Source: Erythrocercus mccallii (Eukaryota; Chordata; Aves; Passeriformes; Dicruridae). From it: a stretch of DNA of 64,000 nt. Below are positions 27,301 through 42,300 of the stretch, in pieces. Within the stretch, counting starts at the first letter, position 1; every line of letters starts with the position of its first letter. The stretch spans positions 129,477 to 193,476 of the forward strand of contig VZRG01000441.1 of the NCBI GenBank assembly GCA_013397435.1, given 5' to 3'. Below the pieces are notes generated by a model. The model was not told the DNA's origin. It saw only the letters and a program-made list of their open reading frames with translations, and made no database searches. The position numbers and the translations under genes are program-made.

Positions 27301-30300
27301 CATCTAATAGAAAGCAACACAAAATACGTAAGGCAAACAGTATGTTAGTACAATGATTGTCTTGAATGAATCTTTTTCCCTGAAGTATTTCAAAACTCAC
27401 ACCCTATCAAGACCATTTTATACACATTAACTATATTAAGGTAGACTATATTTTGAGAAGTATGCAACTTCTGATAATTAAGGTTTGATTTACAACCAGA
27501 ACTGCTATCAGCCATATCTGTCTCAAATGTTTAAAAAACAAACAAAACACCACAAAACACTTAACAACTACAACACTGTAGGATTTGAAGTTTCCCTCCT
27601 TTTATTATGTTGCAGCTTGCTCCACAGAAGTATTATCATTCCTAAAGGTGCTCTCCATTTTGCTGCTATGCTTGAAGTTAATCTAGACCATGGCCTGTTG
27701 CCCTGGTGGTTCTTACTGTGACTCACAAGGTGCAATGGCCAGTTCAACCAGAGATTTGTTACTATTACCATCTTTCCTTTTCAATACTCCTACTCTTTTC
27801 AGAAATTGAAGTGCTTTGGTTTTGTTGTTTTGTTTGGTCGTTTTTGGTTTTGTGCCTTTTTACAGGTTTTTTTGTGTGAGGTTTTTTTTTTTGTTTGGGG
27901 TTCTTTTTGGGGGGGAGAGTCTTCTAGAAAACAAAACAATTGCCAATTTATTTTTTCCCTGCATTTAAAATTACTTGAAAATGAATCCATGTGTTCCTTT
28001 TTTGATAATTAATGTTTACTTTGAGCAGTGTAGTATCTGAATATTAAAAGATGTAAAAATTGGTGCCTTAGTCTTATATGGTAATAGAACAGCATCATTT
28101 AGAGAGTAAAATGTCACATTTTAAGGTTTACAGTCTTAAAAATCACCATGTGGAAGAATCTGAGGCTAAAAACAACCTGAAGGTCAAAAAGCCCCCAGCC
28201 AAACAAAACAGGAGCACTGCTATAAAAGTCAGAGAGAAGAACCATTATTAAAGCTATAGCTCTTACCTGTCTTTCACAATAAATTTATCTTGATCATCAG
28301 TTTCCATTTCTTCAGATTCTTCATTCACAGTTTTAATAATACCATTTTCTTTGTTTTCATCATTCAGAAACTCATATCGCCCATGTTCTAAGGCTGCTCT
28401 CCAAGCTTGTCTGTCTGTCACCTGAAGCAAACATACAAATTTGAGGTTTCTAAAGAATCAAAGGATACAAACTTTTAGTACCCATTACTGTCTACATTTA
28501 ATTTAATTATGCTTTTAGTAAAACCACTGCATGTAGGAGTTCTCATTTAAGTTACAGACTTGATGGCACCACTATGTTCCTACATTCTACTGTTTACAAA
28601 TACCTTAATAGCCCCCAATGTTCCTTGGTAGATCCTGTCTTCAATGTCCAAAAGGAAGTCCCTAAGTCTCAGTTCAAGTTGCTTCTCTGCAGATAGGTAA
28701 GATCCATCATGGACATTCTGCATCCTTCCCCGTCCTATAGGAGGTCTGACATCACTTTGAGGTTTTTCTGCAAGAACAGCAAGTAATTTGGTGTTAGGAG
28801 ATCTTGTTCCTTTAATGCAGCTGTTGGCAGAGGGAACAGTAGTACAAGACAGAACAAGCTGAATACATGGGTTCAAAATTCCCTTCTTGTAGGTAGCTGC
28901 CAACACCAACATCTGTGCCAACTGAGGTATCTGATTCAACCAAGCAGTCTAATGATGACCAAGAGATAGCCAAGAGATGATTGGCATTCACTCATAACAC
29001 AGGAGAGAAATCCTTGCTGATTTAAAAGTAGTTCTTTTGTCTTAAAATTCTTTCGGAAGTAGTAGATAAGTAACACCAACCTTGCTCTAAGTGCAAGGAG
29101 GAAAAAAAGAGAATAAAGTCACATTTCTATTATTTGATTGCTCTTGCTTTACAAAAGAACTCTTCAACTGTCTTTCCTGCATGTATCTTTTATCATAGAA
29201 ACACTTAAAATAAGCATGTGCAACTGAAAATCATAAAACCTAACAGAACAAGACAAGATAAAATCTCTTTAAAAACCTAAGCAAAACAAAGCTAAAAGTT
29301 AAGATGATACAGCCACAGACAAGACTGACTGTGTCCTCTAATTAAAGGCAGGGGAAAAAAGGAGCAAGACAACATGATAATTTATGAAAACAAGGTGAGA
29401 GCTGATTATAATGGGCTGTCAGGTAAAAACCTATTCCCAAGAGAACTCAAAGTTCATGCAAAAACTCAAAGCAAAGACCACAGGAAAGAGCTGAAAGTCT
29501 GCCCAAATCCTGAATTAGAGCTTGCAAGTCTGCATAGGTGGTAAACATTTTTGTTTACAGGATTTACAATAAAACCTTTGAGTGCAGTGATAAGAGGGTA
29601 CATACAACAATTTAATAGGTATGTAATAAATACAATAAATAAAGCTGTTGCTAAGAAAGCACAGGATGAATTTCTAAGGTGCTCTCAACTGCTGAAACAA
29701 TTCCCTGTAACTGAAAGTAATCATGAAAATACCCTAAAAATGTAGACTAGCAACTCTAATGCCTGGATGTGGGAAACATCCTTTTCTGGTTTAAAGAAGA
29801 AATGCAGTATTTTTTCTTGAGCAGAACTAGAAAAGCAGCAACTGCTTTTCAAATAATTTACAAGGAAAAGTTAGTGGATACTCCAATAAAAATCAAGTAA
29901 TAGCACATATCGATTTTATTTCCATGCTCTTTTTAGCAGGAACTGGAAAAGGCAGAAGCACAGCCTACAGTGCAGGAGAATCCCTCTTGTCTGCAAGTCA
30001 TTTGAGTGAAGGCAATAGGGCAGCATCTGGAGTCCACAGCAGAAAAGCTCCCAACCAAGTGCATCTACACACTGCTATTTATCCCTGTTTATCACGCAGT
30101 GGTGTAGCACCATTGGTCTTAGACCACTGCATTCAAATTTTCTTGATCTCTGTTAAAGTGAAGTTCACAGCTGCCTCTTTTTTTTAGTCAATGTTATTCT
30201 ACAGATCTAACATTGAAAGAGAAGAAAAAATCTGACTGAGGACATCAAGTTGTTTCAAAGAAGAAAACAACACACAAAATACAGAAAAAGGTGCAGCAAT

Positions 30301-33300
30301 TGTGAAAATAAGGAACCATATATACAAACTCAAACATATCAGATGGAGATTTTCTCACCAAAAAAAAAAAAATAGAAAAAAGGCCTCAAAATAAATCTTA
30401 ATTACTGTGCAAAAACTCTGTCCTGTGCTAGTGTCCACCAAAAGAAATGTTAGATCAGTTATACATTTAGCAGTATCTGATGTGCTCACAGAGTGTCCTA
30501 GCATACGCACTCCAGGAAAACAGAATTTCTGTCTGCTGTGAATAATTCTCCCTTGCTCCAATACAGAAAACCTCACTTCCTCAAGGTAATTAGTCATAAT
30601 TAAAAACAAAATGCAATTTCTTAAACATTACTCTAAGGAGTATCACTTTGGTAACACTGTCTACCCACCAAGATGCCATAAGCAAGCCAGCTGTAAGCGT
30701 GTATGTGCAAAATTTTATCAATGATTGGAGCAAATGCCTTGCCAATAAATGGCAAAATGCTAGGAGAAAAAGGAAAAATCCCTAAATCCTAGGTCTAGGA
30801 TGGTTTTCACTCCTATGTTTAAAAACCCAAAAAAACATCTGCTATCCTGCTGTTTCCTTCCGTACTGAGTGTCTGCCAAAGGAAGAAAAGGGAAAAAAAA
30901 CCCAGAAAAGAGTAATGTGACAAAATGCCACTGCACTGATGTTAATCCATGTAACAACCAACACAGCTAGATGGCTTTTTAGCACATATTAACTTTCATT
31001 CCCCAGTTAACCTTTTTCCAAAGCGAAAATTACTTCCGGAAGTTGTCTGTCTAAAATCCAATCCTGGTTTACTAAGCAGTAAGAACACAGAAAAATTATT
31101 GCCGTTTTTTAGCATGAAACACCCAAAAATACCTCAAAGGCCTGTCAAACAGGAAGAAAAAAAAAAGGAAAGAAGGAAAAAAAAATGTGTTTTCCATCAA
31201 GTAAAAAAAAGCTTAAGAATAATTCTTAGATCTTAGAAATTACAGTTAAATTAGAACTAGAGGTTTCTATAATATTATATAAAAGTTTTATCTGTAGAAG
31301 CAAATTAAGACCGAGAACCTTTCATTTACCTGGAACATGGAATTTCTCCACAGGAAAACTGCTTAGTTGTTCATATATTCTACTTTTTTCTTGTAAAAGA
31401 GTTTCTTTTAAGGCACTCTCCCTATGTCCTCGGGAATTGAGAGCCTCTAGGAGTTGGTCCAGTTGTTCCCGAGAACTGTAAAAGCACCAACGGTTTGGTT
31501 TGTATACTGGCCTTGGCACCTCTATGACAACACTGGTGTGTGAATCTTGGTCAATATTGGAGGTAGATTCAGAGGATTTCAAAGACTCTCCAGTTTTACT
31601 GAATACCTGAGGTTCATTTGTGCAAGACTGTCCACTATTCTGAAAGGAAGAGGTTCGAGGCAACAACATGTCTTCTGTGAGACCAGAATAGTCCTCCTCT
31701 ACAAACAATCCAGGAACAGAAGGGAAAATCCAGTAGCGTCGGTACAGACGGTCACGACCTAACGGGGTGATATTTGTGCAGGCTGTTGCATTCTGAATCT
31801 TTTCTAACAGTTCCTTCTCTTTCTTTTGTTGTTCCTGTTTTAAAGCTTCTTCATCTTCAGCAGTAAGAGGTTCGCTCTTTTCGCAAGTGGTCTCTTCTTG
31901 TCTTGTAAATTCTTTATAGCCATTTTGCCCTCTCCTTCCTAGAGTTAAAAAAGTAGTATGATAGTAATTTATTTAAATTTTTTTTAACCAAAAGCTCAAG
32001 TAAAGGGCAGGTTTTAGTTCTGTCCCTTTCTGGTTATCCAAACTTACACTGTCAAAAACCATCAGCTCAGTCAAGAGACAATACTGGTTCTATTAAAGAA
32101 AATCTGAAGTGATTTAACTCCACTCCCTTGAAGAATGGGTAGCCACTTTAAATACATCTTTGCTTTGCAGACACTAGACCAAATCGCATTTACTGACACT
32201 GTCATCTTCAATATCATACAAAAAGAACCAAAATTTTAAGAACACAAGAATTTATTATAAAAACATCTTATAAGGATCAAGTAAAATTCTAGCAATTGCA
32301 CTAGTGAATACAAACGATGATTCCGATTTTATTTATCATATCCAAAATGATGATCTTAAACTCCCAAAGGTCTCAAGAAAGACCAGAATCCCTACATAGC
32401 AGCTTTCATGGCAAACTCATGTATCTTACTTGATCACTTTAATTTTCAAATGTATTTACTATTACCTCCCCCCTCAATTTGTACCAGCTGAAAACATTTT
32501 AGTTCACATCTTTAGTTTACCAAAGTATTAAGTCCTGGTAGTCATCTAGACCAGTATGTCTCATAACTGATGCATGCAACCTGAGAGGCTCTGTCAACAC
32601 TCAAGTTCTACATGTTTCCAGAGTGACCTTCAGTTCCCTAGTTTTAAGAATGAAATAATAACACTTGTTTGTCATCCAGTCACAATGTCTCAAACATGGG
32701 TATTTGAGAAACCTAAAATTCTGTTTAGGATCTCATTGCTTTGCCATGACTAAACTGTAACAAACATGTAAATCTGTATTACTGAATGACTCAGAATTTC
32801 CATCCCATGTACTGTTAGGAACTGTACAAGTTTTCAACTTAAGTCCACAATCATCCAGGACTTTCACTGGTACAGACACCAGCACAAAGCCCTCCCAGCA
32901 GAAAGACACAGATGAGCTAGCAGCCCAAAGCCATCAACAATTCATCCTCCTGTGGTGACACCTATGTTTAGCTAGGAACAGCAGGTTGCACCATTTACTG
33001 CACTGCAGTTCCTACTAGCACACTGTTCAGGAAATTAAATCTAGGCATAAGTCTGGTTTTATTCTGTATAGGAGGCATGCTGCTTCATTAACAAAGGCAA
33101 ACTACACCCAAATGCTTGATCTAATGTTTTCTTTTGAAATACCAGTTGGTTTTCCAGTCTACTAAAAAAATTAAACAAAAAAAATCAAACCCACACCATC
33201 TCCTATTAAATGAAACTCCTACAACTCTCTCTAAGAGGGCAAGTACTTGTAATGGGTTGTTAGGCAACACCATAACATTTTCTAGACAAAAGAGGAATCC

Positions 33301-36300
33301 ACACAGCACATATGGAAGACAAGAAGAAACAGAAGTGTGAAAGAACATACAGCTGACCATAAGAACTACACTAGGCTGGATCAATGTAGTTAATAGCCCA
33401 TTAAGATCATGTTCAAGTGTGGTTTTTTCCTTAAAAGAAAATTACAGGAAAGATTGATGCTTTTACTATAAAACACAAAGCTTGCCAGGCGCATGTATGC
33501 AGGTGCACAGGTACACTAACAAATACATTATTGCATTACCTCTCCGTCGTTTTTTGTTTGGTCCCAGCTCTTCTTCATCCTCTGTGACTGTGTCCATGTC
33601 TTGCTCTTTACGCTCCATCTCTTTGCTCTCTGTACTAGTATCCAGGTCTTCTCGTTCCTCCTCCCTGACACAGCAAAATAAACAGAAGGCTACTAAATAA
33701 CCAACCATGCAATATAAGGTGAATGATAAAAAATAAAATGAGGCACCTTTGACACAAAGTACTTTTATCTCCCAAGTACTTAACTAGTAAAATACCTATA
33801 ATGCTCTTAAAAAATAAACTGTAAATCACAGACTATATTAAAGCCCAAATGAAACCCACTGAACTGTACGTGTGAAGTTTTATATTAAGGACTAAAACCT
33901 GCTCTTTGGTACTTACACTTTCATTTGGAGAGTATCATTATTATAATCAGATCATTTTTGGAGACAACTTGTGTAGTTCTATTGCTGTAAATATTTTTCA
34001 TGTCTAAGAAAAGCTTCCTTCCCAAAATGTATATACCATTCTGTAAAATGCTTGTTACACATTTTTGCCTCATCTAGCAAATATAATTAATACCCTAGAG
34101 AAACACAGTCAGTTTTTACAAGGTTACTTCTTTACCAATTCTACACCACTATAAAGAAAAATAAAATAAATATTAAGGACAATATACTTAAAATATACCT
34201 TTGTATATGATCAAGTCAATGAAACTACACATGTGAGGTCTGGCCACAAAGGTGAAAAGTGCTATATGATATATATCGCGGTAATACTATGTATCATACC
34301 CAACAGATATTTCTACAGCAGGAATTCTTTGCTCCTCTTCCTTCAGCTTTTCTTGTTTCTCTTTCATTTTTAACTCTTGCTCTTTTAACCTTTCTTCTCT
34401 TTTCTTACGTATCCTATTGGTAAGAAGGATATAGAAAACCAGTTGCAATTAGTCTACTATCTGGTCTGTCCACATATTTTTCCTTTTATACTAAAACATC
34501 ATCCAAAAATAGCAGCAACATGGGAAAACACAACATTTAGCACAACTAAGTTTCACTCCTGTTTACTGTCCCAGGAAATCAGCACAGCACAGAAACATTA
34601 CTATTGTTCTTTATATGCCTTCTACAACCGAGGGATTAATCTCATTTGCAGCACCAAAATTTAGTTTTCCATATCCTAGTTCTACCTTGCTGCTGCTGCC
34701 TCTCGTTCTTTGCGATGCTGTTCTGCCTTTAATTCCCGGAACTCCTGTTTTGCTTGTCGTAGCACATCAACAGAGTCCTCAATGAAATCTCGAGTGGAGA
34801 CGAGAGTCAGGAGTTTCCCACAGAGAGCATGAAGGATCTTCATCTTTTCTCCTAATAAAATTTGGACCAATGTTTATATTTCACTATGTACTTGATAATA
34901 AGCCTAACTCTTACAGACTTCAAACTGGATTTGTTCTCACTTAAGAACAAGTGAACAAGCAGTTGTAGTGCATTAAGTGCACTCGCAGAGACATTTCCGG
35001 AAAGCATATCTGCTATGCTTAGAGACACAAGCCTTTATTTTTAATTTATTAACTTTTACCACCAAAAGAAGTAGTAAAATGCAGTATTATCTTCAAAACA
35101 GAGATAAAGGAACAGTAGACAGAAATTTTTCTCCATTTCCAAATAATGAACAAAAGACCCAAATACAAACAGGGGAAAAAAAATTCAGCAGGGGCTGAAT
35201 CAAACAACCCAGTGCTTCTTCCAGAGAGATCCCCTTATGCAAGTAACACTAACATTTTTAAAATGGGTGAAAGAAAAGCTACACAGAAGTAATGAGCCTG
35301 CCTAGCTCTGCAATCTCTGATGTGGTGGGATGTGCTTGTGGGACTGAAGCTGAGTGCTGGTCAACATACGATCCCCAGAGATCTTTTCCAAACTCAATTA
35401 TTCTATGAAGCAGTAAATTTCGACCATTATTGGTCTGAAGCAGTTGCAAAATTGATCACTTGTTAACCTCTAATATGTATTGTCTTTTATTACCTGGCAA
35501 CAAATCATATACTGAGGTACTTGAAAGTTTCTTCAGGAGACCAGGATTACTTAGTCTCAGCTCCATGCAAGCATCATCAGTAGTATCAAACCCTCCTCGT
35601 TTCTGGTAACGGTATTTTGCATTGGCTGATGTTATATCAGCACCTGATGCTAGAATGTGAAGTCTGAGAATCTCAGAAAGAGTGCAGCTATCAAGATCCA
35701 AGTTTTTCAAATTGCAGCCTACAGTTGAGAAGAATGAACAGTTAATTTATATAGACATTTAAATGTACATAAATATAAAAAACAGTTTTTTAAAATACAG
35801 AGCAAAATAGTAACAGTAACAAAACAAGAAGTGAAACCCACACATACCCTGATGTAACTGGGGCCATGCAGCTGCCAAAGTTGCAACTGCAGACAGTGCA
35901 GATTTTGTGGGGTCTGCATCTTCATCCAAAGCCTCTGTTAAATCTTTAAGGAAATAAACACTTTATTCTAGTGCAAATTAAAACTTGTACTGTGGAGGGG
36001 AGGAAAGGAAGCTGTGTTTTGAGAGTTGCAGACAAAGCAAAAAGAGGGATGATATTTACAGATGTGTCAATGTATTCAAAACTCAATCCAAACAAAAGTT
36101 TACAGATCTTTTAATGCAACTAAAAAAATCCAGCTAAAATCTAAGGACATGCACCACATGCTACATATAGGGAGAACACCGTATAAGCTGCTAAAGCAAC
36201 CGCAACACACAAAACATGCGCAATGGCAACATAAAAGGCAGCAAGAACAAATCCAGGAATATGCTTGAAAGCACAGACAAGTAGCAATGCAAGAACACCT

Positions 36301-39300
36301 GTATTTCCTCTCCTCAAATGAACTGTTTTTCTTATCATAGTTTTGTTTTTAGGAAGCATAACTCAAACCAATCATGTATTTTAGTACTGGCTATCACCAT
36401 TCACTTTATGCTTTCTATATGTAACTCAGATACAGCCTGTTCTGCACAAACACAATTACTAAGACATTACAAATAAATCATATTTCACCAAATCAAGCAC
36501 CTGCACTCAATGATCATCAGACATAAGCAAACTGACCAGGAAAGCAGGGAAGTGAAAGGGAGAAACAGCAAATTCCTGTTTCTTAAACAAAGGTTTCCTC
36601 AGCACTTACAGGTATTTCTCCAGAGGGTTGGCAGAATATTTTCAGCACTGTATGCTGTTTCAACAATTTCACTTTATTCAAATCCAAATTATTAAGTTGT
36701 TAAAGTCACCAAGTCAAAATAAATCCACAAATACAAACTATAAAAACAATACATAAAATGCAAATCCACAACAGTCCTATATGATGACTGATGTTTGAAA
36801 ACTGTCACCCAGACACTGCGAAATGAGTATCTGCACCTCCCCTCTCACTGTAACTACATAACACACTTTGACAAATACTGTACATCCCAAACTACATAAC
36901 TGTGTGTTCCCTGCTGCAGAAACACTGCCTGTACAGAATTTAACCGAGCAAACATGCTGACACTGGTACTTTGATTAGCCAGCATTACAAAGCCAAGACT
37001 ATGTAATTCCTTTACGGGAAAGAAGATGTCTGAACAAGAATGACAAGAAATGAAAGTTCTCAGGCAAGTAAAACATAAGAAATGAAGTGTCTTACCCACA
37101 ACTCTCCTAAACTAGAAACAAAATGGCAGACTTTGCAATTGTCAGACCAGTGATGTCAAATTAAAATATGAAAGTTACATTATGTTTTTCCTGATGAGCC
37201 ATATGAATAATATAGAATCTAATCAACTATTCTATGATTACTTGGTAATGAAATTCTTGCTTGTATTGCCAGGGCAATACTCTCAGTAGTTAACAAAATA
37301 CATTTTAATTGCTAAATTCAACAGTAATTAAAATACAGTCTAAATTTATTGACACTGTCTCAAATCTGTAACTTTATTTAATGAACAAGAGCAGCCTCTG
37401 TTATTGAAGACGGTGCCCATGCTTTACATAATTTATAGACTGGACAAATCTTAAGCGTGAAAACAAACAATCTTCAAGGGCGGAATTAAAGGAATCTTCA
37501 TATAATTCACATATCTGGCTTGCAGGGGGCACCATGGAATTTGCTTGACCTCAAACAGGGAGTGCTCTTAAGTACCTACCTCTAATGAAATAAAGGCTAG
37601 TAGGAAAGCTTCTCCTTTAGTCAGGAAATTTGGCAGTCCATAAACACAGGACCATGAATTTGTAACAAAACCTTCAGTTCCTTCTGATCAGTGGTTAGTA
37701 TACACTGAATGCCTCTGCAAATGGGGGCAACATCAGCTTTAGAGCAAAGACCAAAGTCAGAGTGACTATGAGAGTCTTTACTGAAAGAACACACATGGTA
37801 GTATCCAGGAGCTGTGGATGCATAACTTCAAATCTTGAAGAACAATGAATATTCAATTCTCTATTACAGTTGTGCTGGGGAATTTTAGTTTTTAATCTAG
37901 TTAGGTAAAGACTTTTTTATAGAGACAGGGATCTTTGAGAAGACTTAGGAAAATGACTTGTTTCCTGACCCTCAGGAGAAACATGTAAAAAGTGCTGGAG
38001 GAAGAGGAGGAAGGTAAAGATGCTTCCTGCACCTCTGAAACACAAGCAATACTGTTAAAAGCTTATTATGCTTTGCTGGATACAATCATAGTAACAATGA
38101 GCTTCCTTTTTCTCTATTCCCCCCAGACCCTGCAGTCCATGCCCAGTTTAAGGCTTTAATTTTAGAGAAAAGAGAAAAAACAAGCCGATTTACATACAAT
38201 ATCCATGCATAGTAAGACAAGGTTAACCAAATGTCATGCAGCTTAAAGTTAATTCCAGTGCAATTTCAGCTTTTCAGCAGTAAAATTAAAGATCTGACCT
38301 TTGGTCTCAGCATCAGCTATTTGATCTTTGGCCACTTCCTCTTCCTCTTCGGCCATTGCCTGAAAGATGGCAGTCAGGAAGAAAAACAGCAATTCACATA
38401 GTGGGCCTTCAGTGTCATTTCCTACAAGAGCTTCCTCTAAAACCTCTGTGAATAAAGTTTAAGAAGCGTCACTTTTGCCGCAAAGTTGGAAAAAAAATAT
38501 GTACTGAAGAATGAAAACATTTTTTTCCTTCAGGTATGATAATTAAATTACGTTTCCATAATTTACTGCATATATTCCTAGAGCAATGGTGTCAGAAAGA
38601 GTCCTGACTAAACATTGCTTTCTTAAAATATAATTGCAAGAAAAAAGTACAAGTAGATATTTTGATAAGCACAATAACTTGTACACCGAAATTAATTTTG
38701 ATTTTACAAGTCCCTTGGAGTTGACTGTGAACTGAAAACTGGATTGATATGCATGTGTTAGCACTGACAGATGAAACCCACACAGAAATTTCCTTAGCAG
38801 TGGTACTCGTGTGCACTTAGGATGTTTGGTTGTTTGGTAGAAGGGAAACCACTGAAGTGGGGCACCTTGCCACATAAACCACAACTTGCCTAAAGTCACT
38901 CCTTCAGGAAATTCATCTTGAAGATCAAAAAGTTCCCCAAAAGCATGTAAAAACTCCAAAACCATCAGAGCATCACCAAAGATCTCAGGAGGAAGTCTTG
39001 TCTTCACTGGCACTGGAATGGGAAGTTCCTGCAAACCAAATGGGACCACTTAATACAGTATTTGGTTTGTGCGAAGTACACAAGTGATTAAAACCAAAGA
39101 GTCTATTATTCTAAGGAATGTGTTTGTTGAATTTCTCTACATTTTACTAAAAAGACTCCCAGAGGACACATGATCAGTCACACGATCATGGTAACACTAG
39201 TGACAGTACCAACTTTGGAAACTGAAGAGCATGCAACTTGAATGCAAAATTTTTGAGACAGGAAGTTTACTCATGTTCATGAAGTTAACCCCACTACAAG

Positions 39301-42300
39301 TAAAGAACATTGGCTGACAAGATTTTTTCCTTTATACCTGTATTATTTCACAAGAGTTTTGAATGCCAGTTTCCTGAACTGTCTGGACAAGAAAAAAGAA
39401 GCATACTCTTAAAAGTTACTTACAATTGCTTGCAAAAACAAGCAAACCAAACCCCGAACACATTCACATAAAACTAGCAACTGTGTGTTCTGATAGTGGA
39501 TTTTTTGCATTTGTAAAGCTCTTATGGTAGTTGAAAGCATATTAAAGGGAGCTGGTAACAAGACAGAGACCACCTCCAAATCACAGATGACAGTGTCTAA
39601 CACCATTTGATTTTGAAATTCCTATCTTCAAGATCTGTCTTCACTTACTATTTCTTAGCACACATAGTTGAACAATTTCCAGAATGTTGTCTCCTTTCCA
39701 CAAATGTGGTAGTTTACAAATATTAAAGAGAAGAAAGCCAAATATTATGCTTCAGAAGAATATAGTAAGATATTTCATAAATTTCCTGAGAAGGCAATCT
39801 TTTCAAAAGCAGTCCCCACCTCAACTCATCTTTATTTATATTCTTGTCTATTTACAGAATCACAAAATAACAGATTATTTTCAGTTGGAAGGGGACTACA
39901 AGGATCTTTGATTCCAACTCCTGGCTCTGCACAGGACCATCCATGTAAAGAATCACACCCTGTGCCTGACAGCATTGTCCAAATGGTTCTTGAACTCTGT
40001 CAGGCTTGGTGCTGTGACCACTTCCTTTGGAAGCCTGTTCCAGTGTCCAATCACCCATTGGGTGAAGAAGCTTTTTCTAATATCCAACCTAATCCTCCCC
40101 TGGAACAACTTCAGGCCATTCCCTCATGTCCTGTCACTGGGCACCACAGAGAAGAGATCAGTACCTGGCCCTCCTCACAAGGCAGTTGTAGACTGTGATG
40201 AGGTGTCCCTTCAGTCTCCTCCAGGCCGAACAGACCAAGTGATCTCAGCCACTCCTCATACAGCTTCCTCTCCAGCCCCTCTACCATTCTTTTTTCCCTC
40301 CTATGGACACTGTCTAATAGCTTAATATCTTTCTTATATTGCAGTGCCCAAAAACTCACAGTACTCCAGGTGAGGCTGCACCAACAGAGTAGAGCAAGCA
40401 GAGTCTCACTGCAGTGATGACACTGCTTTTCCACCCCTCCTTTTCTTTCCAGTAGAAATACAGCAGCACTGTTTTCATAACTTGCTCTCCTTTCAGGAAT
40501 GGCCTCTTCCCTTTCTTCAGCTTTTTTCCCTTTCTACATAGCTAAGAGTTTTCACTTCCATCTTCAATGGTCATACAGCTCCCCTTGCAAATGTATTCAG
40601 TTCTCATATTCCTCCCAATCAGTGCTTTCACTTGAATTCATTTAACACTCCCCTTTATTTCCACTTGCCCTCCTTGCACTTGTTCTGTTTCCCTGTGTAT
40701 CTCAGACTCTCATCCTTGTTTTCTGACAATTTGCCCCTGCAAAAATGAATCCCAATAAGTGTACACAAATGTATAACAGGAAAATCATCTGTTATGTACA
40801 GCCACACTATACTCTTGTGTGAAACTTAAGTTCTTTGAGAAGCAAATGCTTGTTACTTTCTACAGGTTTCCAGTACCATCATGACAGATGCTCATTAAAC
40901 GTGATACATATAGTATCTTATAGTATATATAGTATATTGCTGCAGTTTAAATCAAAAGAAAGCCACGGGACATAACAAGCTGATGTCTTTTCCAACTTTT
41001 GCAGCCAAAAATTTAGTTTTTTCATTACTCAATCTTTTAAGTAAGTCATATTTGTTCTAAGTGAGCTCATTTTGTACACTTAACAGAAAAGTCAGGTATA
41101 CTCAATACCCTCCACTCAGTAATGCCAGCACTTTGAACATATTCCATTGTAGACTGAGCACAGCCTGTAATGCTTTTCTGGAGGTTGAAAATGCAGATGC
41201 AGATGATCCTATTAACATTGCCACTGGGAAATATGTATTACACACAGCAAGTGACTCACAGCCTCTAGCATTCCAATCAGATCTAGATTTGCCTCTGCAT
41301 TAAGGAATTTAATCCATCTGGGGACCCTGCAAACTACAATCTTCAGCTATTCCAAATTCAATCATACCTTAAGGTCATCACACTCCATATCTTCTCTAGG
41401 CTTACTCCACTGTTTCAGATATTCCACATACTTTCTTTTTTCCTCACGCAGTTTCTCTCTTTCCTGAAAAGAACAGTCATGTATATAAATATTATTACAC
41501 GGCCTTATTGCAATTTCTAAAACTGCACCACTTACTATTTAATCATACTGAAAAGTAAAACATCACATTTAAGTAGAATGGAGTAATCTATTCATTTTTA
41601 TTTTGTATACAATGATACTGGCAAAAAATATTTAAATGAGATGACACTGTTGGATTAGTTGTTGCTTTTGTTGGGGGGGTGTTTTGGGTTTCTTTTTGAT
41701 GGAAATGGCAGGAGAAAAAATATCAAAAATTAGACAGCATTTATGAAAGTTGCCTCAAAAAAGACCACCAAAATAAGATAGTGAATGTGGCTGTAGTAAA
41801 ATATAGTGGAATATATAGTTCCTTCATATTCAAGTTGACAAAAAGTTATTTAGCAATTTACATCCAAGGAGAATCCACACAGAAACCTGCAACTATTAGA
41901 TATGCTGTCAATCTGATGCAGAACAGATTCTTCAAAGAGAAGACAACCATTAATTAAATAGTTTTGTGTATTATTGGCAAAAAAACCCCAAGTCCACCAC
42001 ATTACTTCAGAAGTAAGTTCAAATTAAAAATGAACTTCTGGTAAATTAGAATTATAGAGAATGTTGACCAGAAATACAACCCATCATCAAATCCTGTCTA
42101 TTCCTCTAAAGCGCATTTCTAGGAACTGAAAATGATAAATGGAAAATAACTTGAAATAGCAACTAAGAGACAAAGAATAGAAAGCCATTATACTGTTCCT
42201 ACATGAAACACATATACTTCAAAAGCATTACTTTTTCCTTTTCTATTTTGAGTCTCTCTTTCTCTTCCTTCTTTTTCATCCTTTCTTCTTCCACAATTTT

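Larger units (their letters stand above)
25829..28266 (-). other. BAZ1A: BAZ1A intron (exons 17-18)
   Basis: 2.44 kb. Contains an A/C-rich tract (about 26390-26458) and a G/T-rich tract (about 27819-27918), otherwise unique AT-rich DNA. Confidence 0.85.

Noticed and set aside
33482..33700. Plus-strand Ser-rich frame
   Set aside because: Antisense shadow of the acidic BAZ1A exon 14.
39908..40434. Open frames of ~100 codons on both strands
   Set aside because: They lie wholly within the CR1 3' fragment, which is noncoding here.
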